From NCBI GenBank assembly GCA_001770775.1, contig MESA01000007.1:117274-181273 (forward strand): a DNA stretch of 64,000 nucleotides, given 5' to 3'. A model generated the notes under the pieces. The model searched no databases. It was not told where the DNA came from and saw only the letters and a list, made by a program, of their open reading frames with translations. Shown here piece by piece: positions 56,812 through 64,000 of the stretch. The DNA comes from Burkholderiales bacterium RIFCSPHIGHO2_12_FULL_63_20 (GTDB taxonomy: Bacteria; Pseudomonadota; Gammaproteobacteria; Burkholderiales; Burkholderiaceae_C). Numbering within the stretch: position 1 is the first letter of the stretch; every line of letters starts with the position of its first letter. The position numbers were made by a program, and so were the translations under genes.

Positions 56812-58219
56812 CTCCCCCGGCAACCGACTGGAAGCCGGCACCGTCATCGACGGTTTCCGCCTGAAAGAGCGCCTGCACCAGGGCGGCATGGCCACGCTGT
56901 GGGACGTCGAACCGGTAGACGGGCCAGGCGACTTGCCCTTGATCATGAAGATCCCGCGCATCAAGGGCGGGGAAGATCCGGCCACCATCGTGGGCTTCGA
57001 GGTCGAGCAGATGGTGATGCCCATGCTGCAGGGCCCCCATGTGCCGCGCTTTGTCGCCAAGGGGGACTTCACCAGCCGCCCTTACATCGTGATGGAGCAT
57101 CTCTCGGGCACCTCGCTGCGCCCGCGCCTGGACGACGCGCCCCTGTCTGTAGACGAGGTGGCTGACATCGGGCAGAAAGTGGCCCAGGCCCTGCACGCGC
57201 TGCACAAACAGCATGTGGTGCACCTGGACGTCAAGCCCAGCAACATCCTGTTCCGCCCCACGGGCGAGGCGGTGCTGGTGGACTTCGGCCTGTCACGCCA
57301 CGATCACCTTCCCGACCTGCTCGAAGAAGAGTTCGAGTTGCCCATGGGTACCGGCCCCTACATCTCGCCCGAGCAGGTGCAGTTCGTGCGCAACGACCCG
57401 CGCAGCGACCTGTTTGCGCTGGGGGTGATGCTGTATCACCTGGCCACGGGCGAGCGCCCCTTTGGTCAACCCTCGACGGTGGTGGGCCTGCGCAAGCGCC
57501 TGTACACCGACCCGGTGCCCCCCCGCGTGCACAGGCCGGACCTTCCGCCCTGGCTGCAGGAGGTGATCCTGCACTGCCTGGAGGTGAACCCCGACCTGCG
57601 CTACCAGAGCGCCGCCCAGTTGGCGCTGGAACTGCAGCATCCGGAACAGATCGCCCTCACGGCCCGTGCCCACAAGCTGGGCACCCAGGGCCGGCTGGAC
57701 ACCTTCAAGCGCTGGTTCAAGGCCGTGGGCGCCGAGCCCAAGCCCGATGCCACGGCGACCCAGCACGTGGAGCGCTGTCCCATCATCATGGTGGCCATCG
57801 GGGTGAGAAACAGCACGCCAGCACTCGACAAGAAGCTGCTGGGCACCGTGCGCCGCATCATGCAGACCGAGTCTCGCGCCCGCCTGGCCTGCGTCAGCGT
57901 GATGAAGACCAACCGCATTGCGATGGACACCCTTACCGACGCCGAGGGCAACAGCCTGCATGTGCAGCAACTGGTGCACATCAAGCACTGGGCCCGCCCG
58001 CTCCAGCAGCAACTGGGGCTGGACGAGCAGCGCCTGACCTTCCATGTGCTGGAGGCCCCGGACACGGCCGCCGCCATCGTCGAGTTCGCCAGCAAGAACC
58101 AGGTCGATCACATCGTGATGGGTGCGCGCGGCAACTCCGCTCTGCGGCGCTACCTCGGTAGCGTGAGTGCCCAGGTGGTGGCCGAGGCCGATTGCTCGGT
58201 CACCGTGGTGCGGGTGTAA
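56801..58219 (+). CDS. Ser/Thr protein kinase fused to universal stress (UspA) domain
   Basis: A 472-residue protein. Residues 15-285 are a Hanks-type kinase with K50 (LIMKIPR), the catalytic loop H141-L-D143-V-K145-P-S-N148 and DFG at 161-163. The usual Arg before the catalytic Asp is Leu, so it is a non-RD kinase. Residues about 326-472 form a UspA domain with the ATP-binding end VMGARGNSALRRYLGSVSAQVV. No TM segment is seen. It overlaps the phosphoesterase gene. Confidence 0.9.
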   Translation: MGDDSPGNRLEAGTVIDGFRLKERLHQGGMATLWDVEPVDGPGDLPLIMKIPRIKGGEDPATIVGFEVEQMVMPMLQGPHVPRFVAKGDFTSRPYIVMEHLSGTSLRPRLDDAPLSVDEVADIGQKVAQALHALHKQHVVHLDVKPSNILFRPTGEAVLVDFGLSRHDHLPDLLEEEFELPMGTGPYISPEQVQFVRNDPRSDLFALGVMLYHLATGERPFGQPSTVVGLRKRLYTDPVPPRVHRPDLPPWLQEVILHCLEVNPDLRYQSAAQLALELQHPEQIALTARAHKLGTQGRLDTFKRWFKAVGAEPKPDATATQHVERCPIIMVAIGVRNSTPALDKKLLGTVRRIMQTESRARLACVSVMKTNRIAMDTLTDAEGNSLHVQQLVHIKHWARPLQQQLGLDEQRLTFHVLEAPDTAAAIVEFASKNQVDHIVMGARGNSALRRYLGSVSAQVVAEADCSVTVVRV

Positions 58220-58274
58220 GCGGCACCGCCCCTGGCCACCGTCAGCGCGGCAGCCTGGGCAACGCCCAGCTGAA

Positions 58275-60602
58275 TCAGGCCAGCGCCTGCAGCTTGAACA
58301 CCTTCTGGAAGGCGTCTACCGCCTTGCCCTTGCGGGCACGCTTGCCCACGTGCGCCACGTAAGCGGAGTTGCGCACATCCTCTTCCTTGGGCTTGGCCCC
58401 GCGCGTGGTGCCGATCACGCGCACCCCGTTGTGGCAGGACGCCACCGAGATCAGCGGCGCCTTCTGCGCGTCCACGTCCATCAGTGTCAAACCACGCCCG
58501 CCATTGGACTGCAGTTTCAGCTCGTCCAGACCGAACACCAGCATGCGGCCGTCTTCGCTCAGGCAGGCCACTTGGGTGTGCGCGGGTTGCACCAGCACCG
58601 GCGGCAGCACCTTGTCGCCCTCGTCCAGCGTCTGGAAGCCCTTGCCGCCCTTCTGGCGCGTGACCAGGTCGCCCAGCTTGGCCAGCAAGCCAAAGCCTCC
58701 GCTGTTGGCCAGCAGCACCGTCTGGTCCACCTGGCCTGCCAGGTAGTGCAGCGGCTGCGTGCCCGATTCCAGCTCGATCATGGTCGTGATGGGCTGGCCA
58801 TCGCCGCGCGCACCCGGCAAGGCGCTCACGGCCACGCTGTACACGCGCCCGTTGCTGCCGATGACGATGAGCGGGTCCACCGTGCGGCATTCAAACGTGC
58901 CATACAGGCCATCGCCCGCCTTGAAGGCAAACCCAGCCGGGTCGTGACCATGCCCGGTACGGGCGCGCACCCAGCCCTTTTCGCTGATGACCACGGTCAC
59001 CGGCTCGTCCAGCACTTTCACCTCGGCCACGGCCCGCTTTTCAGCCTGGATCAGGGTGCGGCGCTCGTCGCCAAACTGCTTGGCATCGGCTTCGATTTCC
59101 TTGACCACGGTGCGCTTGAGCACGCCCGGGTTGTTCAGGATGTCGTCCAGCTTGGCCTCTTCGGCACGCAGCTCGGACAACTCCTGCTCGATCTTGATGG
59201 CTTCCAGCCGCGCCAGTTGACGCAGGCGAATTTCCAGGATGTCCTCGGCCTGACGGTCGGACAGCTTGAAGCGCTCGATCAGCGCGGCCTTGGGCTCGTC
59301 GCTGTGGCGGATGATGGCGATCACCTCGTCGATGTTCAACAAAACGAGCTGGCGGCCTTCGAGGATGTGGATGCGGTCGCGCACCTTGCCCAGGCGATGC
59401 TGGGTGCGGCGGGTCACCGTCTCCATGCGGAAGCCGATCCACTCCGTCAGCATCTGCCGCAAGCTCTTTTGTGTGGGCTTGCCGTCCGCCCCGACCATGG
59501 TCATGTTGATCGAGGCCGAGGTCTCCAGGCTGGTGTGCGCCAGCAAGATCGTGATCAGCTCCTGCTGGGCCACGGTCCGGGTCTTGGGCTCGAACACCAG
59601 GCGCACGGCGGCGTCCTTGCTCGATTCGTCACGCACCGCATCCAGCACCGACAAGACGGTCGCCTTGAGCAGGTTCTGCTCGGCCGTCAGCGCCTTCTTG
59701 CCGTTCTTGATCTTGGGGTTGGTCAGCTCTTCGATCTCTTCGAGCACCTTTTGCGAGCTGGTGCCATGCGGCAGTTCGGTCACGACCAGTTGCCACTGGC
59801 CGCGCGCCAGCTCTTCGATCTTCCAGCGGGCGCGCACCTTCAGACTGCCCCGGCCGCTGCGGTAGGCGTCCTGGATGTCCTGCGGGGTGGAAATGATCTG
59901 GCCGCCGCCCGGAAAGTCCGGGCCCTGGATGATGTCGAACAGCTCCGTGTCGGGCAGGTGTTCGTTCTTGATCAGTGCCACGGCGGCCGAGGCCACCTCG
60001 CGCAGGTTGTGGCTGGGGATCTCGGTGGCCAGGCCCACGGCAATGCCGCTGGCACCATTGAGCAACACAAAGGGCAAACGCGCGGGCAGCTGGCGTGGCT
60101 CTTCGGTCGAGCCGTCGTAGTTCGGGATGAAATCCACCGTGCCCATGTCGATTTCGTCGAGCAGCAGGCGCGAGATCGGCGTCAGGCGGGCTTCTGTGTA
60201 GCGCATCGCGGCGGCACCATCGCCATCGCGCGAGCCGAAGTTGCCCTGTCCATCGACCAGCGGGTAGCGCAGCGCAAAGTCCTGCGCCATGCGCACCATG
60301 GCGTCGTACGCGGCCGTGTCACCGTGCGGGTGGTAGCGACCCAGCACGTCACCCACCACGCGAGCGCTCTTGACCGGTTTGGCGCCATTGGTGCCACTGA
60401 AACCCAGGCCCATGCGCTCCATCGCGTACAGGATGCGGCGCTGCACAGGTTTTTGCCCGTCGCACACATCGGGCAGGGCCCGGCCCTTGACCACGCTCAG
60501 GGCGTATTCCAGGTAGGCACGCTCGGCGTAATGGGCCAGCGTCAGGGACGCGCTGCCATCGTCATCACGGGCTGGGCTGAAGTCGATCGTTTGCTGGGAC
60601 AT
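58275..60602 (-). CDS. parC: DNA topoisomerase IV subunit A
   Basis: A 775-residue type II topoisomerase A subunit. The catalytic Tyr is Y135 ([10 protein letters not shown]). The quinolone-determining region is [15 protein letters not shown], with T96 and D100 at the positions of E. coli ParC S80 and E84; Thr and Asp occur naturally in other species and do not by themselves mean resistance. Length and the reduced C-terminal beta-pinwheel, lacking a GyrA box, favour ParC over GyrA. parE is not in the window. It separates linked daughter chromosomes. Confidence 0.92.
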   Translation of the reverse strand: MSQQTIDFSPARDDDGSASLTLAHYAERAYLEYALSVVKGRALPDVCDGQKPVQRRILYAMERMGLGFSGTNGAKPVKSARVVGDVLGRYHPHGDTAAYDAMVRMAQDFALRYPLVDGQGNFGSRDGDGAAAMRYTEARLTPISRLLLDEIDMGTVDFIPNYDGSTEEPRQLPARLPFVLLNGASGIAVGLATEIPSHNLREVASAAVALIKNEHLPDTELFDIIQGPDFPGGGQIISTPQDIQDAYRSGRGSLKVRARWKIEELARGQWQLVVTELPHGTSSQKVLEEIEELTNPKIKNGKKALTAEQNLLKATVLSVLDAVRDESSKDAAVRLVFEPKTRTVAQQELITILLAHTSLETSASINMTMVGADGKPTQKSLRQMLTEWIGFRMETVTRRTQHRLGKVRDRIHILEGRQLVLLNIDEVIAIIRHSDEPKAALIERFKLSDRQAEDILEIRLRQLARLEAIKIEQELSELRAEEAKLDDILNNPGVLKRTVVKEIEADAKQFGDERRTLIQAEKRAVAEVKVLDEPVTVVISEKGWVRARTGHGHDPAGFAFKAGDGLYGTFECRTVDPLIVIGSNGRVYSVAVSALPGARGDGQPITTMIELESGTQPLHYLAGQVDQTVLLANSGGFGLLAKLGDLVTRQKGGKGFQTLDEGDKVLPPVLVQPAHTQVACLSEDGRMLVFGLDELKLQSNGGRGLTLMDVDAQKAPLISVASCHNGVRVIGTTRGAKPKEEDVRNSAYVAHVGKRARKGKAVDAFQKVFKLQALA

Positions 60603-60616
60603 CGTCGCTCAAAGGG

Positions 60617-60633
60617 GTTCCACGCAGTGGAAC
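60617..60633. repeat. Palindrome upstream of parC
   Basis: GTTCCAC-GCA-GTGGAAC, perfect 7-base arms, 14 bases upstream of the parC start. A nearby half copy (GAAGTGGA) follows at 60634. It may be an operator or a short dispersed repeat. Confidence 0.4.
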
Positions 60634-60822
60634 GAAGTGGAGGGGCGGCTCAAACGACCTCGGTCGCCTGACGGAACCCTTGATTTTGCCGCATCCCCCC
60701 GCCCTGCCCCGCAGCCAAGTCGCGCCAAGGTGAGGAAAGCACTTTCGTTTGCCGCCGCTTTGAATCGATTCAAGCCCAAACAGCCCGCACAGACGGGCGC
60801 CGGGTTTCCTATGCTCGGCGCC

Positions 60823-62379
60823 ATGACATACAGCGTGGTGTGGTTCAAACGTGACCTCCGGGCGGCCGATCACCGCGCCCTGGCGGAGGCCGCACGCCTG
60901 GGTCCGGTGCTTTGCCTCTACGTGGTCGAGCCCAGCCTGTGGGCCCAGCCCGATGCCGCAGCCCAGCACCATGCCTTCATCGCCGAAAGCTTACACGACA
61001 TGGCCGATGAGCTGCGCTCGCTGGGCGCGCCCTTGCACGTCGTCGCCGGCGAGGTGGTGCCCGTCTTGCAGCGGCTGCATGCCCTGGCCCCCTTCGCCCG
61101 CCTGGTCGCCCACGAGGAAACCGGCAACGACCTCACCTTTCAGCGCGACCGTGCGGTGGCGCAGTGGTGCCGTGCGAACGGGGTGATCTGGCGCGAATGG
61201 CCTCAGTTTGGTGTGGTCAGGCGCCTGGCCAACCGCAACACCTGGCAGACGCACTGGGAGGACCACATGGCCCACGCGCTGGTGCTCACGCCGCCCTTGC
61301 AGGACGTGGCCTTGCCCTGGGTCGAGCCCTCGCCGCGCTCCGCCAGCGAGCTGGGCCTGCCTGCCGAGCTGCCACAGCGACGCCAGAGGGGCGGACGGCA
61401 AGAGGGGTTGGCCGTGCTGCAGGACTTCCTCACCGACCGGTGTGCGCAGTATCGGGGTGGGATCTCCTCGCCACTGTCGGCCCCCAGCGCCTGCTCGCGT
61501 CTGTCGCCCTACCTGGCCTACGGGTGCCTGAGCATGCGCGAGGTGGTGCAAGCCGCGCGCCACCAGATCGCCACGCTGCCCGCCGACGACCCCAGCGCCA
61601 GCCGACACCGTGCCGGACTGCAGGCGTTCATGAGCCGCCTGTACTGGCATTGCCATTTCATCCAGAAGCTGGAGTCCGAGCCGGAGCTGGAGTGGCGCAA
61701 CCTGCACCGAGGCTACAACGGCCTGCGGGAGGACGACTGGAACGAGGCGCACTTTCAGGCGCTGATTCAGGCGCGCACCGGTTGGCCCCTGGTGGACGCC
61801 TGCGTGACCATGCTGCGCCACACCGGCTGGTTGAACTTCCGCATGCGCGCCATGCTGGTGTCGGTGGCGGCCTACCCCTTGTGGCTGCACTGGCGCCCGG
61901 TCGGGCTGTGGCTGGCACGCCAGTTTCTGGATTACGAGCCTGGCATCCACTGGAGCCAGATGCAGATGCAATCGGGCACGACAGGCATCAACACCACCCG
62001 CGTCTACAACCCGATCAAGCAGGCGCACGACCAAGACCCGCACGGGCACTTCGTGAGGCGCTGGTTGCCTTACCTGCGCAAGGTGCCTCAGACGTGGTTG
62101 TTCGAGCCGTGGCGCATGCCGCCGGATGTGCAAGCGCGCTGCGGTGTGCAGGTCGGTGTCGACATCCCCCTGCCGGTGGTGGACCTGGACATCGCCACGC
62201 GCACGGCCAAGGCACGGCTGCACAGTCTGCGCGCCCAACCGGATGTGAAAGCAGGCAAAGCCGCGATCGTGACACGGCATGGTTCACGCAAGCGGCCCGC
62301 TGGACGTGCCCCTGCCCGGCGCAATGCCTCTAGCGCCGCACCATCTCCGCAAGCCACCCAACTGACGCTGGAGTTCTGA
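60823..62379 (+). CDS. Cryptochrome/DNA photolyase family flavoprotein
   Basis: A 518-residue protein. The N-terminal photolyase domain starts MTYSVVWFKRDLRAADHRAL, and the C-terminal FAD-binding domain has CLSMREVVQAARH, RLYWHCHFIQKLE, TGWLNFRMRAMLVS and QSGTTGINTTRVYNPIKQA. The variant FRMRAM and the DPHGHFVRRWLPYL tail match the cryptochrome-like group linked to DUF2256 rather than classical PhrB. A basic, low-complexity tail of about 50 residues ends it. The start at 60823 is chosen for the conserved N-terminus. DUF2256 follows at once. Confidence 0.87.
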   Translation: MTYSVVWFKRDLRAADHRALAEAARLGPVLCLYVVEPSLWAQPDAAAQHHAFIAESLHDMADELRSLGAPLHVVAGEVVPVLQRLHALAPFARLVAHEETGNDLTFQRDRAVAQWCRANGVIWREWPQFGVVRRLANRNTWQTHWEDHMAHALVLTPPLQDVALPWVEPSPRSASELGLPAELPQRRQRGGRQEGLAVLQDFLTDRCAQYRGGISSPLSAPSACSRLSPYLAYGCLSMREVVQAARHQIATLPADDPSASRHRAGLQAFMSRLYWHCHFIQKLESEPELEWRNLHRGYNGLREDDWNEAHFQALIQARTGWPLVDACVTMLRHTGWLNFRMRAMLVSVAAYPLWLHWRPVGLWLARQFLDYEPGIHWSQMQMQSGTTGINTTRVYNPIKQAHDQDPHGHFVRRWLPYLRKVPQTWLFEPWRMPPDVQARCGVQVGVDIPLPVVDLDIATRTAKARLHSLRAQPDVKAGKAAIVTRHGSRKRPAGRAPARRNASSAAPSPQATQLTLEF

Positions 62380-62613
62380 ATGCGCATGCGCAAGAAAGCC
62401 GATCTGCCGACCAAGGTGTGCGCCTGCTGCCAGCGCCCGTTTGCGTGGCGCAAAAAATGGGCGCAGGTGTGGGACGAGGTCAAGTACTGCTCGGACCGTT
62501 GTCGCCACAACCGCACGCCCCTCACTTCGGCAGTGTCAGCGTCACCTTCAGGCCCTGCGCAGTCTCAAAGCGCAAAGCGCCGCCATGCAACTCCGCCACG
62601 CGCGCCGCGATAG
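62380..62613 (+). CDS. DUF2256 zinc-ribbon-like protein with an extended C-terminus
   Basis: A 77-residue protein beginning directly at the photolyase stop. Residues 9-46 match DUF2256 (KVCACCQRPFAWRKKWAQVW, then YCSDRCRHNR) with four Cys. DUF2256 usually ends soon after this motif and is encoded beside cryptochrome-like photolyases, as here. The last 30 residues (TPLTSAVSASPSG onward) are read from the antisense strand of the sensor kinase gene, with which the gene overlaps by 92 bases. Function unknown. Confidence 0.75.
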   Translation: MRMRKKADLPTKVCACCQRPFAWRKKWAQVWDEVKYCSDRCRHNRTPLTSAVSASPSGPAQSQSAKRRHATPPRAPR

Positions 62614-63892
62614 ACAAGCCCAGGCCTGAGCCCGAGCGGGTGTGATCCCCCCGTGCAAAACGGCGCCCCAGTTGCGGCAGCAGGTCGGCGGGCACCCCAG
62701 GGCCGGAGTCCTGCACCACCACGTTCACCTGCTCGGCCGACTCGCTGACCGTGACCTGCACCTGTCCACCCTGCGGCGTGAACTTCAGGGCATTGCCCAG
62801 CAGATTGCGCAAAGCCAGGCGCAGCCATTCCGGCTGGGCGGCGACACAACAGGATTGCTGCGGCACATCCAGCGAAAAAGCCACGTCCGCCTTCACCGAC
62901 GACAGCGCAAGCTCGGCCATTTCCACTCGCACCAGCTCCGACACGTCCAGCACAGGCTGCCAGCCCGGCCAGGCGGCGCGCGAGCTGCGGTCCAGCCCGG
63001 CGTCCAGGTGGTGATCGAGCCTGGCCAGCGCCAGCAGCTGATCGGTGAGCGTGCTGGCGCGCACCAGCCCGGAGCGTGCCTGACGCAAGGCGGTGTCACG
63101 CTGCCCCGCGTCCACGGCGCCCTGGGCCACCTCGATCTGTGCCAAGGTCGCGGCCAGCGGTGTGCGCAGTTCATGCGAGGCGTCGGCGGTGAACTGGCGT
63201 TCCAGGGACAGCGCCCGGTCCAGTCGCGCCAGCAAGGCGTTGATCTCCTTGAGCAGCGGCGCCACTTCGCGCGGCACCCCGCTCGCATCAATGGGTGACA
63301 GGTCCTGCCCTTGCCGTTGCGACACCTGACGTCCCACATCTTTGAGTGGCATCAGCCCACGGCGCACCGCCCATCGCACCACCAACACCAGCGCCAGCCC
63401 AGTCGCCAGAGAAGGCAGGATCAAGCCCAAGGCCAGCCCCCGAGCCAACTCATTGCGCTCCGTCATCGGCCGCAAGACGGCTGTCCACGACCCATGCGCA
63501 CGATCCAGGTGCCACAGGACCCGCCAATGCTCGCCTTGAAGCTGGACGGTGTGCGACGCATCTTCACTGTCTTCGTTGTCGGGCCGTAGCGCAAAGGCGA
63601 GGCCAGGTGCCATCGGGCTGCGATAGCGCAAATCGCCATCCGTACCCCAGCGCAACACCGACAAGGGCGGCTCGTCATCGTCGTGGTCGCTGCTGACCGC
63701 AGACTCCAGGGCCTTCTGCAAGCCCGGCACGGACATGCTCAGGTAAGGCTGGGCGACCTCATGGAGTTGTCGGGCGTCGATCTCATCGACCTCACGCAGC
63801 ACCGACACATACGAGGTCAAGGCCATCCCCAGCCAGATCGGCATCAAGACCGCCAACAACAAGCGCGTCAGTCGATCACGCAAGGACCGCAT
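62522..63892 (-). CDS. Sensor histidine kinase (QseC/TctE-like)
   Basis: A 456-residue kinase. TM1 (about 8-28) and TM2 (about 150-172) flank a periplasmic sensor domain. The H-box is FTADASHELRTPLAA and the ATPase domain has NLLGNALKFTP, VQDSGPGVP and SGSGLGLSIAARV. The layout and motifs match the QseC/PmrB type. The start at 63892 overlaps the regulator's stop (ATGA), so the regulator is translated first. Its signal is not evident. Confidence 0.9.
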   Translation of the reverse strand: MRSLRDRLTRLLLAVLMPIWLGMALTSYVSVLREVDEIDARQLHEVAQPYLSMSVPGLQKALESAVSSDHDDDEPPLSVLRWGTDGDLRYRSPMAPGLAFALRPDNEDSEDASHTVQLQGEHWRVLWHLDRAHGSWTAVLRPMTERNELARGLALGLILPSLATGLALVLVVRWAVRRGLMPLKDVGRQVSQRQGQDLSPIDASGVPREVAPLLKEINALLARLDRALSLERQFTADASHELRTPLAATLAQIEVAQGAVDAGQRDTALRQARSGLVRASTLTDQLLALARLDHHLDAGLDRSSRAAWPGWQPVLDVSELVRVEMAELALSSVKADVAFSLDVPQQSCCVAAQPEWLRLALRNLLGNALKFTPQGGQVQVTVSESAEQVNVVVQDSGPGVPADLLPQLGRRFARGDHTRSGSGLGLSIAARVAELHGGALRFETAQGLKVTLTLPK

Positions 63893-64000
63893 CAGGCCGC
63901 CCCCACCGGGTTGAGCATGTAGCCCACCCCTCGCAGGGTCTTGATCCACTCCGCTCCGAGCTTTCGACGCAGTTGGTAGATGTAGACCTCGATGGCGTTG
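63892..64000 (-). CDS. OmpR-family response regulator, C-terminal end only
   Basis: The last 35 residues of a winged-helix regulator enter the window: AIEVYIYQLRRKLG, then IKTLRGVGYML, the recognition helix and wing of OmpR/PhoB-type proteins. The rest lies beyond the window end. It is coupled to the kinase gene by ATGA and is its partner. Confidence 0.88.
   Translation of the reverse strand, partial: NAIEVYIYQLRRKLGAEWIKTLRGVGYMLNPVGAA

Noticed and set aside
58275..60602. Thr96 in ParC as a quinolone-resistance mutation
   Set aside because: Thr at this position occurs naturally in other species; without a susceptible reference nothing can be said.

Overview
The window looks like a chromosomal segment of a high-GC betaproteobacterium of the order Burkholderiales (Comamonadaceae / Aquabacterium-Ideonella-like). 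Evidence: uniformly high GC and strongly biased third codon positions, the urtABCDE plus ure gene neighbourhood, DUF1841, DUF3422, a DUF2946 plus TonB-dependent copper receptor pair, and a BigR/SqrR-type sulfur regulon. No insertion sequence, integrase, phage gene, CRISPR array or rRNA was seen. One tRNA gene (Arg-CCT) is present. Coding density is high and no gene-free stretch exceeds 300 bases.

Layout. (1) 1-6661: an RND efflux adaptor and pump, a DUF2892 membrane protein, a CsoR-family regulator, an unknown gene, an AhpD-like protein and sulfide:quinone oxidoreductase (SQR). (2) 6674-11308: Dps, a methyltransferase, a fused Lgt-like/thioredoxin-like membrane protein and KatG, i.e. peroxide and redox stress. 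(3) 11598-16887: a second reactive-sulfur cluster. An ArsR-family sulfur sensor (BigR/SqrR type), a DUF442 sulfurtransferase/phosphatase, a SulP anion permease and DUF2892 face a persulfide dioxygenase and OsmC; a lipoprotein rhodanese and a methyltransferase follow. (4) 16992-19542: DUF2946 and a TonB-dependent copper receptor. (5) 19686-31599: DUF3422, tamB/tamA with a VWA protein, a diguanylate cyclase, a MoxR ATPase and cytochrome c4. (6) 31711-35148: a small LapA-like type I secreted adhesin, DUF1841 and an FKBP isomerase. (7) 35242-53802: a nitrogen block with the urea ABC transporter urtABCDE, a two-component pair whose kinase carries a whole NCS1 permease, and ureA-orf-ureB-ureC-MCP-ureE-ureF-ureG. 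(8) 53805-64000: tRNA-Arg, an H-NS-like protein, a PAS-containing chemoreceptor, a phosphoesterase plus kinase-Usp pair, parC, a photolyase/cryptochrome with DUF2256, and a QseC-like two-component system cut by the window end.

How the parts work together. Sulfide is oxidised by SQR to persulfide, which the persulfide dioxygenase, rhodanese and DUF442 protein can process; SulP could move the sulfite or sulfate formed. Two regulators sit in this set. An identical 19-bp operator layout (ATATACCCC-N5-GTATG) lies directly upstream of both sqr and the distant rhodanese gene, pointing to common control, most simply by the CsoR-like protein encoded next to sqr. A separate palindrome (TTGACA-N11-TGTCAA) lies over two face-to-face promoters between the ArsR gene and the persulfide dioxygenase gene.

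The most unusual item is the 1201-residue protein at 43450-47055: an NCS1 nucleobase/allantoin-type permease, an eight-cysteine segment, a histidine kinase and a receiver in one chain. A LuxR-type response regulator follows it, and the pair lies between the urea uptake and urease operons. The urease operon itself carries a chemoreceptor gene and a small His-rich membrane protein gene, and lacks ureD within the window.
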